From Rossellomorea marisflavi (GTDB lineage Bacteria > Bacillota > Bacilli > Bacillales > Bacillaceae_B): a stretch of 64,000 nucleotides of DNA. The position numbers were made by a program, and so were the translations under genes. Under the pieces are notes generated by a model. The model had not been told where the DNA came from and searched no databases. It saw only the letters and a list, made by a program, of their open reading frames with translations. The stretch lies in the NCBI RefSeq assembly GCF_001274775.1, contig NZ_LGUE01000004.1:819025-883024 (forward strand). The letters run 5' to 3'. This document shows, piece after piece, positions 8,230 to 16,750 of this stretch (positions are counted from its first letter, which is position 1; every line of letters starts with the position of its first letter).

Positions 8230-8259
8230 AAAAGCCTGAGGAGCGCTCCTCAGGCTTTT
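8230..8259. terminator. perfect bidirectional terminator
   Basis: AAAAGCCTGAGGAGC (8230-8244) is followed without a gap by its exact complement GCTCCTCAGGCTTTT (8245-8259). The A and T runs serve both converging genes, the DUF6241-like gene and the YitT gene. Confidence 0.9.
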
Positions 8260-8261
8260 GC

Positions 8262-9110
8262 TTATGCCAAACGTTTGAAGTTTTGACCAAGGATTTCATT
8301 CATTGTATGGGCTGTGATGAACGCCTTGTTGTCTGTTTTCGTGATGAAGCCCTTTAGTCGGGAATAATCCTTGCGTCCCAAGATCGTGGTGATGACTTCC
8401 TTCTCATCAGAAGTGAAGGCACCTGTTGCCGTATGGACCGTGGCACCCTTCCCAAGCTCATGGACGATATACGACTTGATCTCCGTGCTATGGCGGCTGA
8501 TGATCACCACTTCCTTATTGGAATTGAATTGTGAAAGCACATAGTCGATCACCAAGCCGTTCAGGATGACTCCGAAGAAAGCGTACATTCCCACCTGTGG
8601 TCCGAACAGGATCGTCGAAGAAAGTGCGATGGTCAAATCTGAAAGCAGGACGCCGCGTCCCACTTCAATATTGAAGTATTTGTTCAGGATCATAGCGATG
8701 ATATCGGTTCCTCCGGTGGAAGCATCCTGATGAAATACGATTGCCATTCCGATTGCGGCGATGCATTGGCCGATGATGAGCTGGATGAGGACATCATTTG
8801 ATAGCGGTGCATGGATCGGCGCAACCGTTTCAAGAAGCCACACAAAGAATGACAGGGCAAAACTCGCATACACTGTTTTTGCCCCGAAGCTGAAGCCAAG
8901 GAAAATCAGACCGACTACGAACAGGACCAGATTGATGAGAATCATGAATAGCCCCAGCGACATACCCGGGAACACGTGATTCATGATAATCGACAGACCG
9001 CTCACTCCTCCAGTCGCTAAATCATTGGGTGATAGGAAAAAATGAACGTTGACCGCCACAAGCAATGCCCCGACGTTCATCATCAAGAATGAAAAAATCT
9101 TTTGCCGCAT
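8262..9110 (-). CDS. YitT family membrane protein
   Basis: 282 residues from the ATG at 9110, with AAAGGAGG nine bases upstream; the longer frame from 9161 is rejected. The N-terminal two thirds hold about five or six membrane helices with the conserved loop motifs LATGGVSG and DASTGGTDI. The C-terminal 80 residues form the soluble DUF2179 domain (GATVHTATGAFTSDEKEVI). This is the standard YitT/DUF161 plan found in several copies in bacilli. The function is not settled; it is an integral membrane protein, possibly a transporter with a sensing domain. Confidence 0.92.
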   Translation of the reverse strand: MRQKIFSFLMMNVGALLVAVNVHFFLSPNDLATGGVSGLSIIMNHVFPGMSLGLFMILINLVLFVVGLIFLGFSFGAKTVYASFALSFFVWLLETVAPIHAPLSNDVLIQLIIGQCIAAIGMAIVFHQDASTGGTDIIAMILNKYFNIEVGRGVLLSDLTIALSSTILFGPQVGMYAFFGVILNGLVIDYVLSQFNSNKEVVIISRHSTEIKSYIVHELGKGATVHTATGAFTSDEKEVITTILGRKDYSRLKGFITKTDNKAFITAHTMNEILGQNFKRLA

Positions 9111-9257
9111 CTCCGCAACCTCCTTTATATGAAATATCCGTGCTTTTAAAAAGTTGAACAACGCGCATTATAAAGCCCTTTGCACCCCTTTGTAAAGGGA
9201 AGCCGGTTAAATAAATAAGGTTTAATAATTGCGACAATTGAAAGGGTTTTAAAAAGG

Positions 9258-9282
9258 AAAAACCGCCGAAACGATCCGGCGG
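9258..9282 (-). terminator. intrinsic terminator after the EamA transporter gene
   Basis: On the minus strand CCGCCGG pairs with CGGCGG across an ATCGTTT loop, and TTTTTCC follows. It sits directly after the stop codon of the EamA gene. Confidence 0.85.
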
Positions 9283-9284
9283 CT

Positions 9285-10175
9285 TTAACTAAAACTCTTC
9301 TTTTGTCCTGGCTGTATTTGTGGGATGATGATTCCTGCCAGAATCAGGACGATCCCTGCAAATTGAAAGACCGCAACCTGCTCATGAAGGATCCACATGG
9401 CGGCCAGGATGGCAGCGGGTAGCTCCGCTGCCCCCATGATCGTCGACATACTCGAATCAAGATGTGGTGTCCCAATGGCAAAGAAGACAACGGGAAGGAT
9501 GTTTCCGAATATGGCCACCAGCAGGCCGAAATCCGCCATTCCCACGATTTCAGACGGCTGTTGGATGAAGGATGGCTGAAACACCGCCAGCACAACCAGT
9601 ATGCCTCCCAATGAAATGATCATGCTTTTCTGGAAGGTTGGTACATTTCTCGCGGCCTTGCCGCTGAAAAACATGAACAGGGCAAACGTGACGGCAGCAC
9701 CGAATCCATATAATAGCCCGAGCGAGTTACCTGTCCAGTCGAAGCCATGGGAGGAACCCAAGCCGCCGGCGAATAACGTACCGATCCATAAAAACAGCAC
9801 AGAAACCAGTTTCTTTTTTGAAGGTAGTTTCCTTATATAGAGGGCTTCGATCAGAACTCCGATCCATGTGAATTGAAACAGCATGACGACGGCGATGGAA
9901 GCAGGGATGAGACTGAGGCTCATGCCATAAAAGATCCCCGTTAAACTTAAAAACACCCCTACCCCCAATAGCGAAGCCACTTGTCCGGCCGTCATCTTCA
10001 CCTTGCGTGTGAACAAAAACGCTGCGAACAGCATCACCAAGCCGAATAAATATTGAAGTCCTGTGATATCCGGGACCGAATAGCCTTTTCCCAGGCCCAG
10101 CTTCACAACCGAGGCGTGGATGCCGTAGCTGCTTGCCCCGATGAGCACGCATAATGATGCACGATATGATTTCAT
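9285..10175 (-). CDS. EamA/DMT superfamily transporter
   Basis: 296 residues, almost wholly hydrophobic, with ten likely membrane helices in two EamA repeats of about 140 residues. The first repeat ends near VLFLWIGTLFAGGL, and the second ends in the conserved AAELPAAILAAMWILHE...FAGIVLILAGI pattern. DMT proteins of this type export metabolites or amino acids; the substrate is unknown. It is a single-gene unit with its own terminator and an AAGGGAAA-type site before ATG. Confidence 0.9.
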   Translation of the reverse strand: MKSYRASLCVLIGASSYGIHASVVKLGLGKGYSVPDITGLQYLFGLVMLFAAFLFTRKVKMTAGQVASLLGVGVFLSLTGIFYGMSLSLIPASIAVVMLFQFTWIGVLIEALYIRKLPSKKKLVSVLFLWIGTLFAGGLGSSHGFDWTGNSLGLLYGFGAAVTFALFMFFSGKAARNVPTFQKSMIISLGGILVVLAVFQPSFIQQPSEIVGMADFGLLVAIFGNILPVVFFAIGTPHLDSSMSTIMGAAELPAAILAAMWILHEQVAVFQFAGIVLILAGIIIPQIQPGQKKSFS

Positions 10176-10258
10176 ATTGTTTCCCTTCTTTTCTGCATTT
10201 CTCTTCCCTTATACGAAAGCCACTTCCTATTTTACTAGATTCAGCAAGCTGGAGACAT

Positions 10259-10286
10259 AAAAAAAAGACGATCGCATTGGATCGCC
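10259..10286 (-). terminator. intrinsic terminator after queF
   Basis: On the minus strand GGCGATC pairs with GATCGTC (one G-T), and a run of eight T follows. It lies about 8 bases after the queF stop. Confidence 0.85.
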
Positions 10287-10293
10287 TTCACCA

Positions 10294-10791
10294 TCAACGA
10301 TTGTCGATGGTCTCAGGATACATATCATGATTCATCAAGCGATGGAACGCCATTTCCTCGTATTTCGTACCCGGTTTCCCGTAGTTGGTGTAAGGATCGA
10401 TGGAGATGCCGCCGCGAGGAGTGAACTTGCCCCAGACCTCGATATAACGTGGATCCATGAGCTCGATCAAATCGTTCATGATGATGTTCATGCAATCTTC
10501 ATGGAAGTCACCATGGTTACGGAAGCTGAACAGATACAGTTTAAGCGATTTACTTTCCACCATTTTTTCACCAGGGATATAGCTGATGTAGATGGTGGCA
10601 AAATCCGGCTGTCCGGTTTTCGGACAAAGGCTAGTGAATTCCGGACAATTGAATTTCACGAAGTAGTCCCTGTTGGGATGTTTATTATCGAATGCTTCCA
10701 GGATCTCCGGAGCATATTCGAATAGATAGTTTGTACCTTGATTCCCTAAAAGGGACAAGTCTGTAAGATCTTCATCTTTTCTGCCTGACAT
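10294..10791 (-). CDS. queF: NADPH-dependent 7-cyano-7-deazaguanine reductase QueF
   Basis: 165 residues, the length of the unimodular bacterial QueF with its tunnel fold. The catalytic cysteine C56 and general-acid D63 are in [14 protein letters not shown]. The NADPH/substrate region [20 protein letters not shown] follows. It reduces preQ0 nitrile to preQ1 amine in queuosine biosynthesis. In B. subtilis queF sits with queCDE behind a preQ1 riboswitch; here it stands alone with its own promoter and terminator. Confidence 0.97.
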   Translation of the reverse strand: MSGRKDEDLTDLSLLGNQGTNYLFEYAPEILEAFDNKHPNRDYFVKFNCPEFTSLCPKTGQPDFATIYISYIPGEKMVESKSLKLYLFSFRNHGDFHEDCMNIIMNDLIELMDPRYIEVWGKFTPRGGISIDPYTNYGKPGTKYEEMAFHRLMNHDMYPETIDNR

Positions 10792-10915
10792 GAAACGTCC
10801 TCCTTATCAGTCATACGAGGCCCGGACCGGTATCCATTGCAAATGCACCCGATGTTTGGTACGCTTGAATGATAGCCCCAGGCGTATATTTTACATTTGC
10901 CCCATGGCCTGTCAA
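10792..10915 (-). promoter_or_regulatory. queF promoter and about 90-base leader
   Basis: On the minus strand a perfect TTGACA (10915-10910), 16 bp and TAAAAT (10893-10888) predict a start near 10881. The leader then runs about 90 bases to queF and contains GC-rich pieces (CCTGGGGC, ACCGGTCCGGGCC). I looked for the short preQ1-I hairpin with an A-rich tail and did not find it. The promoter is well supported; any riboswitch is not. Confidence 0.6.
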
Positions 10916-11051
10916 CTGGTTGTTCAAGCGTTATCATACTGGAAATCCGTTCAAAAAGTCAACTAGCACAATTGTGTGATGGAAGAAGGATTTTCAATTT
11001 ATTTATGGAATATAGAATAAGGTATTTTTCACCATCTCAGGAGTGATGAAG

Positions 11052-11702
11052 ATGAATCAGCTAGTCCAGACTTTCACGAAGTCAATCCTGCAAGGGGACG
11101 TGCATTCATTGCTTGAACTACACGCATCAGCCATTGAATCGAAAATGGATCACCTGTCTTTTTATGAAAAGGTCGTCAAACCTTCCATGTATAGAATCGG
11201 TGAAATGTGGGAGAAGAATCAAATCACTGTCGCTGATGAGCATCTAGCCACAGCCACCTTGAAGTATCTCCTCTCTTATCTGATGAATGAACATAAAGCA
11301 GGGAAAAATCAGCCGAAGGCCCTCCTATTCTGCATTGAAGGGGAGCAGCACAGTCTCGGGCTGGAATTGGCAAATGAAATCTTCAAAGAACATAAATGGA
11401 ACACCCGTTTCTTAGGGGCCAACGTTCCCATCAACGATGCCGTCACGTTTATTGAAGCCTGGCAACCACAGATGGTCGGGATCTCCATCGGGATGACCAC
11501 TGAACTGGGCAGACTGAAAACGTGCATCGAATCGATTAGAAAAGTAAACGAAAAGATTAATATAGTTGTAGGAGGAAGACTTGTTGCCCAATATAAATTG
11601 GACTTCCTTGAGAAAGAACAGGTAATGACCTTCAATGATCTGGATGAATTGAACAGCCACCTTACCGACCTTTCGAAACAATCCGTATCACTGGAAAGCT
11701 AA
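11052..11702 (+). CDS. stand-alone cobalamin-binding protein, photoreceptor-like
   Basis: 216 residues from the ATG at 11052, which lies 8 bases after AGGAG; GTG and ATG codons just upstream are too close. The N-terminal half is the four-helix cobalamin cap with the signature W-x9-E-H (WEKNQITVADEH), typical of the light sensors LitR and CarH. The C-terminal half is a Rossmann B12 domain with the lower-ligand motif E-x-H-x-x-G (EQHSLG) and a glycine strand VVGGR. Unlike LitR/CarH it lacks a MerR DNA-binding domain, so it would have to signal through a partner. A PAS-like gene lies 92 bases downstream. Confidence 0.85.
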   Translation: MNQLVQTFTKSILQGDVHSLLELHASAIESKMDHLSFYEKVVKPSMYRIGEMWEKNQITVADEHLATATLKYLLSYLMNEHKAGKNQPKALLFCIEGEQHSLGLELANEIFKEHKWNTRFLGANVPINDAVTFIEAWQPQMVGISIGMTTELGRLKTCIESIRKVNEKINIVVGGRLVAQYKLDFLEKEQVMTFNDLDELNSHLTDLSKQSVSLES

Positions 11703-11794
11703 CCTCCTCCACCACGAGCTTTGCCAATCATAAAAGGGCCTCCCTGAATGTTATCCCACATGTCACCTTACCTCCAACACCAGTAAGGAGGGCA

Positions 11795-12331
11795 ATGACA
11801 TCCATACTCCCTAAATCTAGGAGTGATCATGTGGAAAATCTGCACCTATGCCCTATCCCTTATCTGTTGATCGATCGGAAGTTCAACGTGATCGACGCCT
11901 CCAATCCCGGCTACGAATTCCTGGATGTCGGAGAAAACTTCCTTTCCATTGTCGAGGAAGAGAGTTCACCTAAGTTTGCCAGAATGATTCATAGGGTTCC
12001 GGATGGTACAATGGAGCTCAACTTAAAGAAGGACGATGCCTTTGGCTTATTCGACCTTCACTATCGCTTCTCTGATCATCACCAGCATTATCACATCGCC
12101 ATCATTTCAAAGGATGATCAGTACCAAAAAGTATCCGAAAAGATGAATGGTCTGTTCGATTTGATGGGGAATTCACCTTTTCCAAGGAAAAAAGCGAATG
12201 GGAACGAAGCTCTGGCCAAGGTTTCCTCCCTCTATTTAAAACTTTCCAATACATCGGACTGGAATCGACAAGAAGTGATGGATAAAATAAAAGAGATCGA
12301 AACCCTGCTTCAGCAGGAGTTGACTAATTAG
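11795..12331 (+). CDS. PAS-like sensory protein
   Basis: 178 residues starting after TAAGGAGGG. Residues 15-110 read like a PAS domain: a strand-turn opening in CPIPYLLIDRKFNVIDASNP, a helix in FLSIVEEESS, and strands FDLHYRF and HYHIAIISKDD. The C-terminal 60 residues are helical and charged, and could dimerise or dock a partner. There is no kinase, HTH or catalytic domain. It follows the B12-binding protein and precedes the carbonic anhydrase by 18 bases. The PAS assignment rests on pattern only. Confidence 0.65.
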   Translation: MTSILPKSRSDHVENLHLCPIPYLLIDRKFNVIDASNPGYEFLDVGENFLSIVEEESSPKFARMIHRVPDGTMELNLKKDDAFGLFDLHYRFSDHHQHYHIAIISKDDQYQKVSEKMNGLFDLMGNSPFPRKKANGNEALAKVSSLYLKLSNTSDWNRQEVMDKIKEIETLLQQELTN

Positions 12332-12349
12332 CGAAAGGGAGAAGAACCA

Positions 12350-12907
12350 ATGACTCTATTGAACACCATCCTCGACTACAACGAACAATTCGTGGAAGAA
12401 AAAGCGTATGAGCAGTACCGTACCACCAAGTTCCCGGATAAGCGTCTCGTTATCCTCACATGCATGGATACACGCTTGGTGGAACTACTCCCTAAATCCA
12501 TGAACATCAAAAACGGCGATGTCAAAATCGTAAAGAATGCCGGCGCCATCCTGACACATCCATTCGGAAGTATCATGCGCAGCCTTCTTGTTGCCGTGTA
12601 TGAGCTACAGGCAGATGAAGTCATCGTCATCGGACACCATGACTGCGGCATGAGCGCAATCGACAGCCATAAGATGGTCGATAAGATGAAAGAACGCGGC
12701 ATCAGCGAGGATACCCTGGGTACGCTCAACTATTCCGGCATCGACCTACACGACTGGTTGAAGGGCTTTGACTCCGTTCAAGAAAGCGTCGCCCACAGCG
12801 TTGATATGATCAAGAATCATCCGCTCATGGACAAGAAAACGCCTGTCCACGGACTCGTCATCGATCCGGCAACTGGAAAGCTCGATCTTGTTGTCGACGG
12901 ATACTAA
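12350..12907 (+). CDS. beta-class carbonic anhydrase
   Basis: 185 residues, the length of B. subtilis YtiB. Zinc ligands are visible: C38-x-D40-x-R42 in CMDTR, and H96 and C99 in HHDCG. The enzyme interconverts CO2 and bicarbonate. It starts 18 bases after the PAS-like gene with a GGGAGAAG site, so the two are probably co-transcribed. A strong terminator follows. Confidence 0.95.
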   Translation: MTLLNTILDYNEQFVEEKAYEQYRTTKFPDKRLVILTCMDTRLVELLPKSMNIKNGDVKIVKNAGAILTHPFGSIMRSLLVAVYELQADEVIVIGHHDCGMSAIDSHKMVDKMKERGISEDTLGTLNYSGIDLHDWLKGFDSVQESVAHSVDMIKNHPLMDKKTPVHGLVIDPATGKLDLVVDGY

Positions 12908-12919
12908 GCCATTGACCCA

Positions 12920-12947
12920 ACACCTGCCTGAGGGCGGGTGTTTTTTT
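12920..12947 (+). terminator. intrinsic terminator after the carbonic anhydrase gene
   Basis: ACACCTGCC pairs with GGCGGGTGT across TGAG, with one internal mismatch or wobble, and seven T follow. Confidence 0.85.
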
Positions 12948-13010
12948 CTTCCCGAAAAGGAACAAGCGTTCTATACTATAAGAATAAAACCATAATTTGG
13001 AGGAAATACC

Positions 13011-13571
13011 ATGAGGCCTGAATTATCGAAAGAAACTCCTGCAAACTAGTTCAGAGAGTACTATTGGCTAAAATCAGAACTCCAACTGTTCTGCAGATCC
13101 ATAGGGATGAGTGCAGCCGGTTCCAAAGAAGAAATCAGCACGCGCATCGGGCATTTCCTCGAAACCGGAATCATGTTGAAACCTGCCCGGACTGCCAGAC
13201 CGAAGGCCGTACAACCGGTGACTCTCTCCCTTGATACGATCATTACGGAAGGACACCGATGCAGTCAGCACGTGCGGTCCTTCTTCCAGTCCGTCATCCC
13301 GAACTTCCATTTCAGTACCTTTATCCAAAATTTCTTCAGGGAAAACATCGGGAAGACCTATCGGGATGCCGTTGAAGCCTGGCATGAAGAGGAGAAACGG
13401 AAAAAAGACCCGTCCTATGAACGGGTCATCTCACCGCAGTTTGAATATAACCGCTTCATCCGGGACTATTTCAACGACCCGCACAACACCGGTCACAGCA
13501 GGAACGATGCCATAGCTGCCTGGAACGAGGTGAAATCTAAGCCCGGAAGCAAACGCTATTCCCGGGATTGA
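13011..13571 (+). pseudogene. DUF6434/SAP-like protein gene interrupted by an in-frame amber codon
   Basis: An ATG at 13011 behind a TTGGAGG site opens a frame MRPELSKETPAN that meets TAG at 13047 (codon 13). The same frame continues as FREYYWLKSELQLFCRSIG and on through a normal C-terminus to 13571. I recall intact Bacillus relatives that begin MRP and contain YYWLK...EL...FC, with an N-terminal SAP-like helix pair and a DUF6434 domain (ITEGHRCS...FF). So the stop looks like a point nonsense mutation. The downstream ATG at 13107 could give a 154-residue protein lacking the SAP-like part, but has no good ribosome binding site. Its end overlaps the converging gene by 16 bases. Confidence 0.75.
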
Positions 13572-14269
13572 TGATGTTCCAGTTCTCTCAGGATCGGCAT
13601 CAGCTCCTTCTCTTCGTCTGTCACATGTTCCCACTGTATCCCAGCAGGCTTTTCATAAGGTGTATTCGTCTCCAGCACCCCTTCTTCCGTCACGATATAG
13701 TCGACGGCCAGGTCAAATGAATCTCTTGGAATATCATCATCCACAAGTTGTGCGCTATGGATCGTTGTGACGACGGGTACGGCCGGGTTTCCGATTTCCC
13801 TCAGGATCGCATATTCACGATCGGCATACCCTTCCCCCTTCCCCAACCGCCTTCCGTCTTGATGGATGGCTACTGAACCTACAACGATTAAATCAATGGT
13901 GGGAATCCGGGACAGAGGAACGACCCGTCCATACGCGTTCATATGTTTGATGCTTGCTGCCTTACGTGCTTCCCCTTCAGGAACATCTTCAGGCCTGATC
14001 ATCACAAACCCATCCTTCAATCGGGGAGTCGGGATCAAAAGGATTTTCCCGTCCTTCAAGATTGATGCCCTCAAAGGAAGCTGCGGTGCATCGGGATTCA
14101 CCTTGATGACGCCTGCACGCTTATAGATATCCAGCTCCCTTACATGGGCAGCCGACTTCTCTGCCCCCTTCACATTCGGGATTCGATTTGTCAGAGGAAA
14201 CGGGAATCGCCCCAGCTTTTCGTCCGTCAGCTTTCCCCATACTTTATGCCTGATTTCATTTTTATCCAT
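13556..14269 (-). CDS. 5-formyltetrahydrofolate cyclo-ligase-like protein (MTHFSD-like)
   Basis: 237 residues from the ATG at 14269, which follows AAGGGGAG; the longer frame is rejected. It resembles the COG0212 cyclo-ligase superfamily: an N-terminal helical part and the nucleotide-binding loop LGKGEGYADREYAIL, the equivalent of G-x-G-x-G-x-x-D-R. The usual folate-enzyme context is missing and the protein is longer than MTHFS (about 190 residues). It belongs to a divergent subgroup whose reaction is not established. It converges on the broken DUF6434-like gene. Confidence 0.8.
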   Translation of the reverse strand: MDKNEIRHKVWGKLTDEKLGRFPFPLTNRIPNVKGAEKSAAHVRELDIYKRAGVIKVNPDAPQLPLRASILKDGKILLIPTPRLKDGFVMIRPEDVPEGEARKAASIKHMNAYGRVVPLSRIPTIDLIVVGSVAIHQDGRRLGKGEGYADREYAILREIGNPAVPVVTTIHSAQLVDDDIPRDSFDLAVDYIVTEEGVLETNTPYEKPAGIQWEHVTDEEKELMPILRELEHHQSRE

Positions 14270-14373
14270 ATTACTCTCCCCTTCTGGTCCGGAAGCCCAT
14301 GACACAAGGGCTCGCGGACTCTTCACTCATAGACTATCATACACCCATCAAGCACATCGCCCATTCCTTCTAT

Positions 14374-14398
14374 GTTTCAACTTCATAAGAGCGGGAAA
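14374..14398 (+). promoter_or_regulatory. SigB-like promoter for the peroxiredoxin gene
   Basis: GTTTCA (14374-14379), 13 bp, GGGAAA (14393-14398) fits the general-stress SigB pattern GTTTAA-N12-15-GGGWAW with one mismatch. It lies about 60 bases before the peroxiredoxin start. A stress-induced peroxiredoxin would make sense, but this is a motif match only. Confidence 0.5.
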
Positions 14399-14458
14399 AA
14401 TAAGGACTGTAGATACGAAACATGCAAAACGCGTAAACCAAACAGGAGGAATGTAATC

Positions 14459-14965
14459 ATGGCAACGTTTCAATTAAAAGATACAGTACCGGATTTTGAA
14501 CTTCCATCCGTAGCAGGTGAAACATTCAGTTTTAAACAACACCAAAAAGAACATGACAGCTGGCACCTCATCGTATTCTTCAGAGGATCCTGGTGTCCCG
14601 TCTGCCAGGAAGAGCTTCGTGAATTCCAGGCAGGTAAGGAATACTTCGAGAAGCACAGCGTCCATATCATCGGGATCTCCAGCGACTCCCTTGATAACCT
14701 GAAGGAACTCGTCGATAAAGAAGATATCACCTTCCCGATTCTATCAGATGAAAAAATGGAAGCCATCAAGGCATTCGATGTATTTTATCACGGAGAAGAT
14801 GCTCCATATGAAGATCACGGACAGCACGGTGAGCCGGCCTACTTCCTGGTAAATGAAAAAGGAGAAATCCTTTATCAGCAAAAACAAACCGGTCCATTCG
14901 GCCGTCCGCATCCGAATGAACTCCGTAAAACAATCAGCTACATCCAGAAGAACATCAAGGAATAA
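14459..14965 (+). CDS. peroxiredoxin, AhpC/TSA (BCP-like) family
   Basis: 168 residues from the ATG at 14459 behind ACAGGAGG. A thioredoxin fold carries the peroxidatic cysteine C46 and a second cysteine C49 in SWCPVCQEEL, giving a CxxC arrangement. FYHGEDAPYEDHGQHGEPAYFLVNE-type sequence completes the fold. It reduces hydroperoxides using thiols. The gene stands alone, with a strong terminator downstream and a SigB-like promoter upstream. Confidence 0.92.
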   Translation: MATFQLKDTVPDFELPSVAGETFSFKQHQKEHDSWHLIVFFRGSWCPVCQEELREFQAGKEYFEKHSVHIIGISSDSLDNLKELVDKEDITFPILSDEKMEAIKAFDVFYHGEDAPYEDHGQHGEPAYFLVNEKGEILYQQKQTGPFGRPHPNELRKTISYIQKNIKE

Positions 14966-14972
14966 AGCAGGG

Positions 14973-15003
14973 AGCCGGTTTGATCACTCAAACCGGCTTT
15001 TTC
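14973..15003 (+). terminator. intrinsic terminator after the peroxiredoxin gene
   Basis: AGCCGGTTTGA (14973-14983) pairs perfectly with TCAAACCGGCT (14988-14998), followed by TTTTC. Confidence 0.9.
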
Positions 15004-15135
15004 TTAAGTCTTATTCTTTGTTTAGGGATTCCCATTTATGTTACGGTATCCATGACCCTTAATTGAGGGGTCAATTGCATGAAAAACATCCTATTGCATA
15101 CACTAGATTTTTAAAAATGAAGAGGAGGATCAGCC

Positions 15136-16155
15136 ATGCTGCCAGACAAGCAAAAACAGATTCAACTTGTATCGCGTCCAAATGGAACACCTGTCGAATC
15201 GGATTTTCACTATAAGGAGATTGACGTACCTCGCCCCGACCAAGGACAGGTTCTTGTAAAGACCCTTTATCTTTCAGTCGACCCTTATATGCGTGGTCGC
15301 ATGTCAGATGCCAAGTCCTATGTAGAACCTTTCAAATTGAATGAAGCCCTTGCCGGAGGCGTCGTAGGTGAAATTGTCGATTCACAATCCGAGCATTTCA
15401 AAAAAGGCGATTTTGTCGTCGGTATGCTCCCTTGGCAGGAATATTCCTTGGCAAGCGAGAATGCCGTGCGCGCCATCGATCCTGATGTAGCACCGATTTC
15501 GACTCACCTGAGCATCCTGGGTATGACTGGCCTCACCGCCTATTTCGGCCTTCTTGATATCGGCCAACCGAAAGAAGGAGAAACCGTCGTCGTATCCGGA
15601 GCTGCCGGTGCCGTCGGATCAGCCGTAGGACAAATCGCGAAAATCAAAGGTGCCCGCGTGGTGGGGATTGCAGGTTCTGACGAGAAAGTGAACTACTTGA
15701 AAGAAACCCTTGGTTTCGATGAAGCCATCAACTACAAAACGGGTAATATCCAAGAGTCCCTTGAAGCAGCCTGTCCCGATGGAATCGACGTTTACTTTGA
15801 AAATGTCGGTGGGGAAATCGGAGACGCTGCACTCAGCCTCCTGAATAAACATGCCCGTGTGCCTGTATGCGGAGCGATCTCTTCCTACAACAAAACAGAA
15901 GAAGACCTCGGTCCTCGCGTTCAGTCTAGACTGATCAAAACGAGCGCCCTGATGAAAGGATTCGTTGTGAACGATTATAACGATCGCTTCAAAGAAGGAG
16001 CCTCCGACCTCGGTAAGTGGCTCAGTGAAGGGAAACTTCAATACGAAGAAACGATCACCGAAGGATTGGACAACGTAACAGAAGCATTCCTCGGATTGTT
16101 CGAAGGGAAAAACCTCGGTAAGCAGCTCGTAAAAGTCGCCGAACCAGGCAACTAA
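15136..16155 (+). CDS. NADP-dependent oxidoreductase, MDR family (YfmJ-like)
   Basis: 339 residues behind an AGAGGAGG site. It matches the zinc-free medium-chain reductases related to leukotriene B4 12-hydroxydehydrogenase/alkenal reductase: an N-terminal GroES-like part with YLSVDPYMRGRM, then the NADP-binding loop VSGAAGAVGSAVGQIAK (about residues 155-171) and YFENVGGEIGD. B. subtilis YfmJ is the likely counterpart. Members reduce reactive alpha,beta-unsaturated carbonyls. The gene is monocistronic with a perfect terminator. Confidence 0.93.
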   Translation: MLPDKQKQIQLVSRPNGTPVESDFHYKEIDVPRPDQGQVLVKTLYLSVDPYMRGRMSDAKSYVEPFKLNEALAGGVVGEIVDSQSEHFKKGDFVVGMLPWQEYSLASENAVRAIDPDVAPISTHLSILGMTGLTAYFGLLDIGQPKEGETVVVSGAAGAVGSAVGQIAKIKGARVVGIAGSDEKVNYLKETLGFDEAINYKTGNIQESLEAACPDGIDVYFENVGGEIGDAALSLLNKHARVPVCGAISSYNKTEEDLGPRVQSRLIKTSALMKGFVVNDYNDRFKEGASDLGKWLSEGKLQYEETITEGLDNVTEAFLGLFEGKNLGKQLVKVAEPGN

Positions 16156-16158
16156 TCC

Positions 16159-16191
16159 AAAAGCCATGATCACATCGATCATGGCTTTTTT
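16159..16191. terminator. terminator shared with the fosB stop codon
   Basis: AAAAGCCATGATC pairs with GATCATGGCTTTT across ACATC, and six T follow on the plus strand. The converging fosB gene ends inside it: its TGA is read from 16181-16179 in the stem. Confidence 0.85.
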
Positions 16192-16616
16192 CTATCATCA
16201 TAAAACTCCATATGCTTCTTTTCTTCACGGTAATAGCTTAACCGATCCTCTAACGTTCCTGTATGGAACTCAAACTTATGACCATCGGGATCAGTGAAAT
16301 AAATCGACTCCTTATCCCTCGAATCCCGCTCCCTTCCCCCAAGGATACACGCCCCGCTTTTTACCAGCCGATCATACATGGTACCCATTTCTTCTTCCTT
16401 AACAGAAAAAGCGATGTGAGTATAGGACTGATGAATATCCTGCCGCGGGATATCCTTTTCTTCATTCAATGCCAGCCACATGCCACTTAAGTCAAAGTAG
16501 GCTGTCGATCTTCCTTTCACCAAAAGCTCCGCATGAAATACTTCTTGATAAAAAGCAATCGATCGATCCAAATTCGATACAGAAAATAAAAAATGGTTCA
16601 ATCCTTGAATCGCCAT
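16179..16616 (-). CDS. fosB: fosfomycin resistance bacillithiol transferase FosB
   Basis: 145 residues of the VOC (glyoxalase) superfamily. The metal ligands of FosB are all in place: H8 in [10 protein letters not shown]67 in [10 protein letters not shown] and E116 in [12 protein letters not shown]. The family signature [19 protein letters not shown] is also present. FosB opens the epoxide of fosfomycin with bacillithiol. Where characterised FosB has a cysteine two residues after the first histidine, this protein has leucine/phenylalanine-type residues. It is the only gene of its unit. A good GGAAGAGG site precedes the ATG. Confidence 0.93.
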   Translation of the reverse strand: MAIQGLNHFLFSVSNLDRSIAFYQEVFHAELLVKGRSTAYFDLSGMWLALNEEKDIPRQDIHQSYTHIAFSVKEEEMGTMYDRLVKSGACILGGRERDSRDKESIYFTDPDGHKFEFHTGTLEDRLSYYREEKKHMEFYDDRKKP

Positions 16617-16685
16617 ATCCCTACCTCTTCCCCTGTTTTTTCATTATACTACCATATCTTTTCACTCCATTCGACCTATCCATAT

Positions 16686-16712
16686 GTTTAGTTCCAGACA
16701 GTGTAAGGGAAT
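16686..16712 (+). promoter_or_regulatory. possible SigB-like promoter for aldA
   Basis: GTTTAG (16686-16691), 15 bp, GGGAAT (16707-16712), about 39 bases before the aldA start. The elements fit the SigB consensus, but the spacer is at its upper limit. Confidence 0.35.
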
Positions 16713-16750
16713 AGTATAGGCATATTCAAAGACTTACGAGGAGGATCTTC

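Noticed and set aside
10792..10915. preQ1-I riboswitch before queF
   Set aside because: No short stem with the A-rich pseudoknot tail was visible in the leader.
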